Below the pieces are notes generated by a model, which made no database searches, was not told the origin of the DNA, and saw only the letters and a list, made by a program, of their open reading frames with translations. Shown piece by piece: positions 24,073 to 31,677 of a stretch of DNA of 31,961 nucleotides. The stretch is from Lachnospiraceae bacterium UBA7179 (lineage in GTDB: Bacteria > Bacillota > Clostridia > Lachnospirales > Lachnospiraceae). Each line of letters starts with the position of its first letter. Position 1 is the first letter of the stretch. The position numbers were made by a program, and so were the translations under genes. The DNA lies in assembly GCA_002491195.1 (NCBI GenBank), contig DKVL01000084.1, positions 6,818 through 38,778 of the forward strand, in the 5' to 3' direction.

Positions 24073-25707
24073 ATGGCGGGTATGAATAGAAGGGCGAGCG
24101 GAATGAATGGAATTGTAAAGGGAGAGCTGACTAGAAAGATTGTCGGGCTTTTGTTGACCGCGTTTCTGTTTTCGCTATATTGCACATTTCCTTATATTGG
24201 CGCGGTTTCTATGCGGCAGGTTTTGATACGCTTTGGGTGTTATCTGGCCATTAGCATAGTGGTTTGTCTGGCAGTGTACAAAGGTGCCCGTTTCATTCTG
24301 CCCAAAATACACTGCAGGAAGATAGAGGCTGTCCTCTATGACAAATGGTCTGGCAGAGGATATGTTCTGATCGTGTGGGGGATTCTGATTGTGGGCTGGA
24401 TACCCGCGTATCTCGCATTTTTTCCGGGAATATTTGGATATGATGCGCCGAATCAGATGGAGCAGATCTTAAGTGGTCAATATACAGCGCATCATCCGCT
24501 GCTGCACACTTTGATCCTGCGCGCGTTTCTGAACTGCGGAAAGGCTGTCTTTGGAACATACAATGGGGGCGTGGCGCTTTTTTGTATTTGTCAGGGACTT
24601 GTCTTAAGCGGAAGTATTGCGTATTCCTTTTTGATCATGCGGGAGATGAAAATACCGTTTCCAATCCTGGGGATTAGCCTGGTTTGGTGTATCTGGAGTC
24701 CGGTGCTACAGGTGCTGGCGTTTAATACGACAAAGGATATTTTGTTCGGCGCGTTATTTTTGCATTTTGTTCTCAGCTGTTATCAGTGGCTGGTGCGAGG
24801 GGAGAAAAGAACGAAGTTACAGATGTTATGGCTGATCGTGTCCGGGATATTGATGTGTTTGTTGAGGAATCAGGGAATTTATATTATTGTAGTACTCTTG
24901 GCGATTAGTGTATTTGTCTGTTGGAAGGATAGGAACTTTTTGATATCTCTGTGTGTAATCATGATTGGGAGCCAATCGTTTTTCTGGGTTACCAATCATG
25001 TGTTTGGAGTACAGAAGGGAGACGCACGCGAGATGCTGAGTGTACCCATGCAGCAGACGGCACTGGTCTGTAAACTGTACATGGAGGGTGAAGCGGTTCA
25101 GCTGTCGCCGGAGGAATTTGAAAAATTTTGTTTGTTAGTGGATAAGGAACATATACCGGATCTGCATCTTTCCACCGTAGATCCAATCAAAATGTATTTT
25201 AATACAGCGGTATTGAAACAGGATATTCCAGGTTATATATCCTTGTATCTGACGGTAGGACTTCACAATATAGGACATTATCTGACGGCGTTTCGATGTC
25301 TGGCTTATCCGTATTGGGATATGTCGGAGATGGTTGCGCGCGATATTAGCATTATGAATACGTTTCCTGAACTTTCTGAAAGCTGGGGGATCTATCAGGA
25401 TTCTTTGCTGCCAGGATATCAGGAATATTTGAGCGGATATATTTTGTATGGAATGGATGAGAAAATTCCCGTTCTATCATGGTTTTTACAGCCGGGGTTG
25501 TGTATATGGATCATGACTGCGCTGATTGGAATGGCAATTGCCGGGAAAAATAAGGCGGCGTTTTTGGCTGCCCTGACAGGAATGTTATTTATGGGAACAT
25601 TGTTGTTAGGACCAATAGCGCTGCTGCGGTATATCTATCCACTGATGATATTGGCACCTTGGTTTTTGGCTGTTTTGTGCGGCGAGGTTTTGAAAGCATC
25701 ACATTGA
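24073..25707 (+). CDS. DUF6020 family membrane protein, probable GT-C type transferase
   Basis: 544 residues and about twelve hydrophobic segments. FFPGIFGYDAPNQMEQ followed by TAHHPLLHTLILR matches the DUF6020 pattern. The Asp in GYDAPNQ lies in the first large outer loop, where GT-C enzymes keep a catalytic acid. A long extracellular region of about residues 335-455 carries several acidic residues. The family has no established activity that I know of; a sugar transferase role is inferred from fold-like features and neighbours. ATG 24073 has GGGGGAG upstream. The next gene begins 19 nt after the stop, so both form one unit. Confidence 0.75.
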   Translation: MAGMNRRASGMNGIVKGELTRKIVGLLLTAFLFSLYCTFPYIGAVSMRQVLIRFGCYLAISIVVCLAVYKGARFILPKIHCRKIEAVLYDKWSGRGYVLIVWGILIVGWIPAYLAFFPGIFGYDAPNQMEQILSGQYTAHHPLLHTLILRAFLNCGKAVFGTYNGGVALFCICQGLVLSGSIAYSFLIMREMKIPFPILGISLVWCIWSPVLQVLAFNTTKDILFGALFLHFVLSCYQWLVRGEKRTKLQMLWLIVSGILMCLLRNQGIYIIVVLLAISVFVCWKDRNFLISLCVIMIGSQSFFWVTNHVFGVQKGDAREMLSVPMQQTALVCKLYMEGEAVQLSPEEFEKFCLLVDKEHIPDLHLSTVDPIKMYFNTAVLKQDIPGYISLYLTVGLHNIGHYLTAFRCLAYPYWDMSEMVARDISIMNTFPELSESWGIYQDSLLPGYQEYLSGYILYGMDEKIPVLSWFLQPGLCIWIMTALIGMAIAGKNKAAFLAALTGMLFMGTLLLGPIALLRYIYPLMILAPWFLAVLCGEVLKASH

Positions 25708-25726
25708 CAGAAAGGGAATGGTTGTT

Positions 25727-28012
25727 ATGGGGAAGTCCGGAAACCGGATATTGGGAGATAAGAGAATTGTATGGCTGGTAATGTTGGCGGAAGTGGCAGT
25801 ATTGATCTGTTTGGCAGCTGCCATCGGGATGAATCACAATAAAACCGTTGATGTATCCTTGTCTGACTGGGAGTCTGTGTACATTGCGTATAAGGATGGA
25901 TGGTATATCGATGAGAGTATTATGCAGGCGCAGGATGGCGGCGGGAATGACATGCAGGAGAGTGCCGGAACAGGAATCTTATATGGTCCATATATTGCGC
26001 TGGAGCAGGGAACGTATTCCATTTTGATAGCATATGATTGCGACAGCAGCCAGAGCTGCCTGATTCATGGCGTTTCTGACGAAGGATATGAGATGACAGA
26101 GACCATCACACTGCCTGAAAACCAGAAAGAGATCGTAGAATTAATTGTATTGGAAAAGGATATTGACAGTCTGCAGATCATTCCGGTCTATAATGGACAG
26201 GGATCCCTGAAGATTTCTGATATCCGAATTGAAAAATCTGCTTCCGCTCTTCCGAAAAAGGCGTTTTTAGTTGTCTTTGCAATGTGTCTTGTATTGGATC
26301 TGTACTTCCTGCTGCATAAGTATCTTGATAAAAAACTTGTTTGGATGCTTGGGGGGATTACATTGCTGGCATCTCTTCCACTGTTGATGAAAGGGATTTA
26401 CTGCGGGCCGGATCTGCCGTTTCATCTTATGCGGATTGAGGGATTAGCAGAGGAGTTTCGCGGCGGATACATACTGCCGAAAGTTTCTTCGTTATGGCTG
26501 GGGGGGTATGGCTATCCGGTTTCTGTATATTATGGGGATCTGCTCTTATATGCGTTTGCTTTCTTGCGTTTATTGGGTATTCCCGCCATATATGTGTACA
26601 AGCTTTATGTTGTCTTTGTGAATGCCGGAACGACGGTTATTTCATACATTTGCTTTAAAAAGATATTTGAACGGAGGGACATCGCGCTTGTAGTGACGCT
26701 TGCGTATGTGACGGCCGGGTATCGGATCGTAGATATCTATACACGCTGCGCTGTCGGGGAGTATAGTGCGATGATGTTCCTGCCTCTGGTCGCACTGGCG
26801 GTCTATCGAATTGATACAGCAGATTGCGGCGGGTGGAGCCAGTGCCGGAAAAATGCGCTTCTGTTGGCATTGGGGATGACAGGGGTGATCGGAACACATA
26901 CACTGACAGCGGAAATGATCATCTTTGTGCTGGCGCTGCTGTGCCTTGCTGTCTGGAAAAGGACATTTCGGAAAGCAGCGGTCTGCACTTATTGTCTGGC
27001 AGTTTTGGAGACTGTTGTATTTAACTTGTATTTTATCATTCCATTTCTTGACTATTATGTCAATGTCGATGTTAATATTAATCATACAATTGACAACGTT
27101 GTTCAATATAATCAGTTTCATGGTGCGTACATTGGGCAGTATTTTGCTTTTTTCCAGAGTATGTTTGGCGGAAGTGAAGTTGATCTGTCCGCAAGAATGA
27201 GTTTTACTCCGGGACTGATCTTAATGTTAACTCTGGTGGCAGGGATTGTGCTTTGGATCGATCATAAGTTAACAAAAGAGATGAAACTATTTACTATATT
27301 TTCAATGCTTATGTTGTTTATGGCATCGAATCTGTTTCCGTGGGATGCTCTGGCGGAGAATCTTCGATTGGGGCAGCTGCTTGCACAGGTACAGTACCCA
27401 TGGAGATATGTTGGAATAGCTATTCTATTCCTGACGATGCTTCTTGGCAGCATCCTGCGGTATCTGAACGAGAAGTGGGATTGGGGATGGCTGAAACAAC
27501 TATATCTGGTGATAATGGGAGCTTGTATGTTTATGTCGTTTTGGTATGTAAGCGATTATAGCAATGGGACGGCACCTTTGATGTATGCCTATGATGTATC
27601 TGCATATAGGAACGCTTCGATTGGAACAGAGGAATATTTAAGATATGGAACGGATCATAACATGTTGTCTGGCGAAATTGACAGTGAAAACATGCAGGAG
27701 GTATCTATGCTTTCCAGAAAGGGACATGCGATGGAACTGTACTGCAGATCAGGGGATATCGATGGAGCTGTGGAAGTGCCAGTGCTTTATTATAAAGGGT
27801 ATCGCGTTATGGACGAATACGGAAATCAGTATGAGATCGTGGACGGGACAAACAATGTGATCCGCTTTTTGCTGCCCGCAGGTTTTGCGGGGAAGGTCAT
27901 GATCGATTTCGTGGAGCCATGGTACTGGCGTGCGGGGGAGATTGTCTCAGTGCTTGCGGTTCTGTATCTGTGCATGTGTAGTATGCTAAGTTACTGCTCA
28001 CACAGGACTTAG
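25727..28012 (+). CDS. Large GT-C type membrane protein (PTPS-related family)
   Basis: 761 residues. An N-terminal anchor (about residues 16-36) leads into an outside beta-rich domain (about 40-180), then a multi-span region with the motif PDLPFHLMRIEGLAEEF, then SSLWLGGYGYPVSVYYGDLL. These match the membrane family called 6-pyruvoyl-tetrahydropterin synthase-related, a GT-C-like group whose name does not reflect an enzymatic link to pterins. A C-terminal outer beta-rich domain (about 620-730) and a last helix end the protein. ATG 25727 is 9 nt after AAAGGGA; ATG 25718 abuts it. A role in glycan assembly is likely from the fold and neighbours, but the substrate is unknown. Confidence 0.7.
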   Translation: MGKSGNRILGDKRIVWLVMLAEVAVLICLAAAIGMNHNKTVDVSLSDWESVYIAYKDGWYIDESIMQAQDGGGNDMQESAGTGILYGPYIALEQGTYSILIAYDCDSSQSCLIHGVSDEGYEMTETITLPENQKEIVELIVLEKDIDSLQIIPVYNGQGSLKISDIRIEKSASALPKKAFLVVFAMCLVLDLYFLLHKYLDKKLVWMLGGITLLASLPLLMKGIYCGPDLPFHLMRIEGLAEEFRGGYILPKVSSLWLGGYGYPVSVYYGDLLLYAFAFLRLLGIPAIYVYKLYVVFVNAGTTVISYICFKKIFERRDIALVVTLAYVTAGYRIVDIYTRCAVGEYSAMMFLPLVALAVYRIDTADCGGWSQCRKNALLLALGMTGVIGTHTLTAEMIIFVLALLCLAVWKRTFRKAAVCTYCLAVLETVVFNLYFIIPFLDYYVNVDVNINHTIDNVVQYNQFHGAYIGQYFAFFQSMFGGSEVDLSARMSFTPGLILMLTLVAGIVLWIDHKLTKEMKLFTIFSMLMLFMASNLFPWDALAENLRLGQLLAQVQYPWRYVGIAILFLTMLLGSILRYLNEKWDWGWLKQLYLVIMGACMFMSFWYVSDYSNGTAPLMYAYDVSAYRNASIGTEEYLRYGTDHNMLSGEIDSENMQEVSMLSRKGHAMELYCRSGDIDGAVEVPVLYYKGYRVMDEYGNQYEIVDGTNNVIRFLLPAGFAGKVMIDFVEPWYWRAGEIVSVLAVLYLCMCSMLSYCSHRT

Positions 28013-28015
28013 CAT
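27983..28015 (+). terminator. Possible weak terminator over the PTPS-related stop codon
   Basis: ATGCTAAGT (27983-27991) and ACTTAGCAT (28007-28015) form a perfect 9-bp stem with a 15-nt loop spanning the stop codon. TTACTGCT occurs in the loop (27991-27998) and again after the stem (28016-28023). No T-tract follows, so termination would be weak. Confidence 0.3.
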
Positions 28016-28064
28016 TTACTGCTAATTATGGCTTTACAAGCCTGATGAGAGATGGAAAAAATGC

Positions 28065-28093
28065 TTGCACAATTTCTCCAAAGGAAGTATAAT
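28065..28093 (+). promoter_or_regulatory. Sigma-A type promoter in the 28.0-28.4 kb spacer
   Basis: TTGCAC (28065-28070), a 17-nt spacer and TATAAT (28088-28093). It drives towards the 26-codon frame at 28152 and the DUF3048 gene. The 358-bp spacer 28013-28370 holds no larger gene. Confidence 0.6.
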
Positions 28094-28151
28094 ATCTCTT
28101 TACGAGAACTATTGAAGAGAGCTATGCCAATACGATGTACAGAGGGAGAGA

Positions 28152-28232
28152 ATGGCTTATGCTGAATTGGTACAATGCGATTTTATAAGAAAATATAAAA
28201 TATTGAGTCAGGTGGGTACACTTTCACAGTAG
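28152..28232 (+). CDS. Possible 26-residue small protein
   Basis: ATG 28152 to TAG 28230-28232, preceded by GAGGGAGAG and about 50 nt downstream of a good promoter. The product MAYAELVQCDFIRKYKILSQ plus six residues has no signal peptide and matches nothing I know. It could equally be chance or a leader peptide: a further promoter-like box starts 4-7 nt after its stop. Confidence 0.25.
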   Translation: MAYAELVQCDFIRKYKILSQVGTLSQ

Positions 28233-28235
28233 ATG

Positions 28236-28322
28236 TGTTATAATAAAAACACGACTGTCAAAATCAGCGCATAGATCTTATTATGATTCTTGATTTTTGC
28301 GGGGCGATTCGAGATTGACAGT
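28236..28322 (+). promoter_or_regulatory. Extended -10 box followed by an inverted repeat
   Basis: TGTTATAAT (28236-28244) is an extended -10 element without a clear -35. The predicted transcript would start near 28251, at the foot of an inverted repeat: ACTGTCAA (28254-28261) pairs with TTGACAGT (28315-28322), and inside it AATCA (28262-28266) pairs with TGATT (28291-28295). The right arm contains the -35 of the next promoter, so the arms may instead be operator half-sites. No known riboswitch class was recognised. Confidence 0.4.
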
Positions 28323-28343
28323 GGTTGAGAAAAGTACTATATT
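28315..28343 (+). promoter_or_regulatory. Strong promoter for the DUF3048 gene
   Basis: Perfect TTGACA (28315-28320), a 17-nt spacer and TATATT (28338-28343), 28 nt before the start codon. The -35 is embedded in the right arm of the inverted repeat. Confidence 0.75.
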
Positions 28344-28370
28344 ATTCAGAAAAATAGGAGGAAGGGATTT

Positions 28371-29531
28371 ATGAGAAACAGAAAACAGAAATGCATGATG
28401 GCGTGTGCAGCGATATTAGCGGCAATCACTGTGATGTCTGCGATACCTGCTGACCAGACCGTGCAGGAAGACAAGACAGGTACAGTGACTGAGGTCAGTA
28501 TGGATTATGCGGCACAGGAGAATGTTCTTCCGGTGACGCTGCTTGAGATGACACAAGGGAGTACACAATTGCTGCCATCAGCGCAGTTGACCACACCACA
28601 GGGCAACATGTACCGCAGCGAGCTTACGAATGAATGGATTGATATCAGTCTGCAGAATCAGCGGCCGGTAGCAGTTATGGTTGACAATGAGAAGGCGGCA
28701 CTCCCGCATTATGGGCTGACAGAGGCTGACGTCGTCTATGAGATGATGAATAGTACAGCGAATGGACGTATTACACGACTGATGGCAATTGTCAAGGATT
28801 GGGGAAAGATTACGCAGTTTGGCAATGTTCGGAGTGCAAGACAGACGAATTTCATGCTTGCTGCTGAGTGGAATGCCATCCTGTGCCATGATGGAGGACC
28901 ATTCTATATTAACGAGTGGGTTGCAAAGCCTTATACAAACAATCTAAGCGGTGGATTCTCACGCGTCAATAATGGTAAGAAGAGAGAGTATACAGAGTAT
29001 ATCTGTACTGGGGAACTGGCAAAGAGGATCAAGGCAGCTGGCTATACGACAGAGTACAATCAATATTATCCCGGACCGCATTTTATGTTTTCGGATACAG
29101 AGATTGATCTGTCCACACATCCCGCAGCACTGCCATGCAATGTGATCACGCTGCCATTCCCGCATAACCAGTCACAGCTTGTGTACAATGCGGCGACAAA
29201 GACGTATGATTATTATGAATATGGGCAGGCGCATAAGGATCCTTTGCACAACAATGCGCAGCTGACGTTTAAGAATCTGCTGATACAGGATACGACATTC
29301 GCGCAGCTCGATAATGGCGGATATATGATTTACAATGCGATGGACTTTGGGCGTTCTGGCTATTATATCACGAATGGAAAGGTGATCCAGGTGGTATGGT
29401 ATAAGCTGGGTGAAAATGCGCCGACTGTTTATCTGGATAAACTGACGGGTCAGACGATACAGATCAACACAGGAAAGACCTATATTGCATTAGTACCATC
29501 TGACGTTTGGAGCGGTGTTGCAATTCAGTAA
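28371..29531 (+). CDS. Exported DUF3048 (YerB-like) protein
   Basis: 386 residues with an N-terminal signal or anchor (about residues 9-26) but no lipobox cysteine, unlike lipoprotein members of the family. The DUF3048 N-domain is clear: QRPVAVMVDNEKAALPHYGL, then ADVVYEMM, RLMAIVKDW and FGNVRSARQTNF. The C-domain contains DPLHNNAQLTFKNLLIQ and ends with the family's VVWYKLGENAPTVYLD and YIALVP segments. DUF3048 proteins such as B. subtilis YerB are extracytoplasmic and of unknown activity. The ATG follows AGGAGGAAGGG. It has its own promoter. Only an AT-rich hairpin over the spoVAA start could terminate it. Confidence 0.9.
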   Translation: MRNRKQKCMMACAAILAAITVMSAIPADQTVQEDKTGTVTEVSMDYAAQENVLPVTLLEMTQGSTQLLPSAQLTTPQGNMYRSELTNEWIDISLQNQRPVAVMVDNEKAALPHYGLTEADVVYEMMNSTANGRITRLMAIVKDWGKITQFGNVRSARQTNFMLAAEWNAILCHDGGPFYINEWVAKPYTNNLSGGFSRVNNGKKREYTEYICTGELAKRIKAAGYTTEYNQYYPGPHFMFSDTEIDLSTHPAALPCNVITLPFPHNQSQLVYNAATKTYDYYEYGQAHKDPLHNNAQLTFKNLLIQDTTFAQLDNGGYMIYNAMDFGRSGYYITNGKVIQVVWYKLGENAPTVYLDKLTGQTIQINTGKTYIALVPSDVWSGVAIQ

Positions 29532-29615
29532 AGCGGTATCAATGTTTATTAGCGTTTGGGAGATCGGAATTGAACGATTTTGCCATGCGTGTATAAAAAA
29601 AGAATAGTTACAGAT

Positions 29616-29670
29616 AATAACCATGTATCGGAAGAAATTTGAAGAAAAATTTCGGAAAGGCATGGTTATT
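29616..29670 (+). promoter_or_regulatory. Nested hairpin covering the spoVAA start
   Basis: AATAACCATG (29616-29625) and CATGGTTATT (29661-29670) form a perfect 10-bp stem. GAAATTT (29634-29640) and AAATTTC (29647-29653) form a second perfect 7-bp stem within it. The ATG at 29623 lies in the outer stem, and T residues follow the right arm. It may hide the start codon, or it may be the DUF3048 terminator with spoVAA starting further down. Confidence 0.5.
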
Positions 29671-30318
29671 TTTGTGGCAAATGTAGTGTTGTATCTTATG
29701 GCAAAACAGAATGTGGCGCTGGCCAAGGAGGATGTGGAGCTCTCCGATGTGGCGAGTGTTTACTGCGAGAACGAGACAGTCAGGGCGAAGGCGGAGGCAC
29801 TCAAGATACACCGTTTCCGACAGGATGGGCAGCCGAGGGTGGTGGTCAGTGTCCTCAAGATTATCGAGCAGATCACGAAACTCTGCCCGGGAATCACGGT
29901 CGAGAGTATCGGTGAGACAGATATTATTATAGAGAAGGCTTCTTTGCAGCATGATAAGCCAGAACAGAAAAACGGATTCGGGGCGTATGTCAAGATTGCG
30001 TTTGTGTCGCTAATCTGCTTTTTTGGCTCTGCGTTTACGATCATGGCGTTTCACAATGATGTCGGCCTGGCTGATGTGCTGAGCAGGATTTACCAGCTGG
30101 TGACGGGCGTGGAGTCCGATGGGTATACGGCGCTGGAAATCTCATATTCGATCGGTCTGGCAGCGGGGATTATCGTTTTTTATAATCATATCGGCGGCAA
30201 GCGGCTGACTTCCGACCCAACGCCGCTTGAGGTGGAGATGCGCAATTATGAGCGCGATGTCAATCAGGCGCTTGTAGAGATGGCTGACCGGCAGAAACTG
30301 GAAAAGGATGTGGATTGA
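29623..30318 (+). CDS. spoVAA: Stage V sporulation protein AA
   Basis: First member of the spoVA genes, needed for dipicolinic acid uptake into the forespore. The N-terminal SpoVAA domain is visible (LYLMAKQNVALAKEDVELSDVA to about residue 105), followed by two membrane helices (about 125-148 and 165-188) and a charged tail; 231 residues from ATG 29623. The start is uncertain. ATG 29623 has no ribosome binding site and lies in a hairpin; ATG 29662 is 1 nt after GGAAAGG, and GTG 29674 would give the N-terminus most like other family members. The stop overlaps spoVAB by one base. Confidence 0.82.
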   Translation: MYRKKFEEKFRKGMVIFVANVVLYLMAKQNVALAKEDVELSDVASVYCENETVRAKAEALKIHRFRQDGQPRVVVSVLKIIEQITKLCPGITVESIGETDIIIEKASLQHDKPEQKNGFGAYVKIAFVSLICFFGSAFTIMAFHNDVGLADVLSRIYQLVTGVESDGYTALEISYSIGLAAGIIVFYNHIGGKRLTSDPTPLEVEMRNYERDVNQALVEMADRQKLEKDVD

Positions 30319-30767
30319 TGGTCTGGAAAATCATATTATTGTGGATAATCGGGATCAGTTCGGGAATCATGGTCTCTGCGGGTGTCTTCACAGTGCTTTT
30401 TGTGGTTGGTCTGGTTCCGCGGTTTGCAGGGAGAACGGATACGGCAAGATGTGAGCTTTTTTATGAAGAATGTTTGATTTTTGGCGCGTTGCTGGCGGAC
30501 GTACTCAGTGTGTTTCCCATCAGGGGTTCACTTGGAAGCAGTCCTGATATTTTGCTGAAAATATTGCTGATCCTGATTGGCGTTTTTGCCGGTATTTTTG
30601 TCGGTTGTCTGTCCATTGCGCTCGCGGAGGTGCTTGACGGCATTCCAATCTTTGCAAGGAGGGTAAAGTTAAAAATAGGTGTGAGCACTGCAGTGCTTGC
30701 CATTGCGCTGGGAAAGATTGCGGGCTCGCTGTATTATTTTATCAATGGATTTTTTGAAGGGATTTAA
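30318..30767 (+). CDS. spoVAB: Stage V sporulation protein AB
   Basis: 149-residue membrane protein with about four helices. The pattern GISSGIMVSAGVFTVLFVVGLVPR near the N-terminus, GLVPRFAGRT, and CLSIALAEVLDGIPIFARR match SpoVAB. The ATG overlaps the spoVAA stop in a TGATG junction, with AAGGA 9 nt upstream, so translation is probably coupled. In sporulating Firmicutes the spoVA operon is transcribed by sigma-G in the forespore. Confidence 0.88.
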   Translation: MVWKIILLWIIGISSGIMVSAGVFTVLFVVGLVPRFAGRTDTARCELFYEECLIFGALLADVLSVFPIRGSLGSSPDILLKILLILIGVFAGIFVGCLSIALAEVLDGIPIFARRVKLKIGVSTAVLAIALGKIAGSLYYFINGFFEGI

Positions 30768-30793
30768 CTGTTTGAGATAGGAGGATGGGATCA

Positions 30794-31255
30794 ATGGCAT
30801 CAGAACAGAAAAAAAAGGAATATCAGGAGTATGTACAGCAAAATTCTCCCAAGACCAACCTGCCCCTGCAGATGGCAAAGGCGTTTGTCATGGGCGGAAT
30901 TATCTGCTGTGTGGGGCAGTTTATCGTCAATATGGCGATGAATCAGTTTGGCGTTGAGAAGGAGACTGCGGCTGGGTGGTGCTCTATGATACTAATATTG
31001 CTGAGCGCCCTGCTGACTGGTTTTAACTTGTATGGCAAGCTGGTAAAGTGGGGCGGGGCCGGTGCGCTTGTGCCCATCACAGGATTTGCAAACTCGGTGG
31101 TGGCGTCGGCGATCGAGTACAAGACGGAGGGACAGGTGTTTGGTATCGGGTGCAAGATCTTTACGATCGCGGGACCGGTGATCCTGTATGGTATTGTCAC
31201 CAGCTGGGGGCTGGGGCTGATCTACTGGATTGGGAAGATAATGGGATTGCTGTAA
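30794..31255 (+). CDS. spoVAC: Stage V sporulation protein AC
   Basis: 153-residue membrane protein. KAFVMGGIICCVGQF, the glycine-rich GAGALVPITGFANSVVASAIEYKTEGQVFGIGCKIF segment and GPVILYGI are hallmarks of SpoVAC, which in B. subtilis forms a mechanosensitive channel for dipicolinate release. ATG 30794 is 9 nt after AGGAGG; ATG 30785 touches it and is less likely. spoVAD and spoVAE, which usually follow, are absent: a strong terminator comes 49 nt after the stop. Confidence 0.92.
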   Translation: MASEQKKKEYQEYVQQNSPKTNLPLQMAKAFVMGGIICCVGQFIVNMAMNQFGVEKETAAGWCSMILILLSALLTGFNLYGKLVKWGGAGALVPITGFANSVVASAIEYKTEGQVFGIGCKIFTIAGPVILYGIVTSWGLGLIYWIGKIMGLL

Positions 31256-31303
31256 TCAGAGAGTTCGGAGCATACGATCAGGCGGCAGATTGAATAATTT
31301 GAG

Positions 31304-31345
31304 TTAAAACAGACAAAATTGAGAATAAATTTTTGTCTGTTTTAA
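31304..31345 (+). terminator. Terminator of the spoVA run
   Basis: A perfect 15-bp inverted repeat (31304-31318 with 31331-31345) with a 12-nt loop. It is AT-rich with A- and T-runs in the arms and could act in both directions. Confidence 0.85.
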
Positions 31346-31349
31346 TCAT

Positions 31350-31377
31350 TTGTAAATATAAAAAATAATGGTATAAT
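31350..31377 (+). promoter_or_regulatory. Sigma-A promoter after the spoVA terminator
   Basis: TTGTAA (31350-31355), a 16-nt spacer and TATAAT (31372-31377). It would drive the small frame at 31476 and the secreted protein at 31678, with a leader of about 90 nt to the first. Confidence 0.65.
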
Positions 31378-31475
31378 TTTACAGAAACCACACAAATCTG
31401 GTAATATTTTGGGCAGACTGAATGATTATGTGTTACTATGCGAAAAATGCTTTGTCTGTTTTGTCGGGAGAATGC

Positions 31476-31622
31476 ATGATGACCGCAATATATTTAGTTA
31501 ATTTTGCATTGCGGTATATTGAGCTGTCTGGATTGTTACCGCATGATTCATTCGACGGTGAAGTGTGGAAGCTGCTGGAGATTTTTGCAGGTAAAGGGTC
31601 AGAATATTTTGCTGTTGGATGA
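31476..31622 (+). CDS. Possible 48-residue small protein
   Basis: Reading frame from ATG 31476 (or ATG 31479) with GGGAG at 31466-31470. It is open upstream to ATG 31422, which lacks a ribosome binding site. The product is mildly hydrophobic at the N-terminus (TAIYLVNFALRYIELSGLL) and acidic after that. I do not recognise it. It lies between a promoter and the secreted-protein gene and may be co-transcribed with it, or may be only leader sequence. Confidence 0.4.
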   Translation: MMTAIYLVNFALRYIELSGLLPHDSFDGEVWKLLEIFAGKGSEYFAVG

Positions 31623-31677
31623 ATCCGTACAGCAGCGGAAAGGCTGCAGCGTAAAAAGAAGAAAGGATGAGGTGATC

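Noticed and set aside
29602..29628. Sigma-G-like promoter (GAATA-N15-CATGTAT) for spoVAA
   Set aside because: The -10 has the TA one position out of register, and the site overlaps the putative start codon and hairpin.
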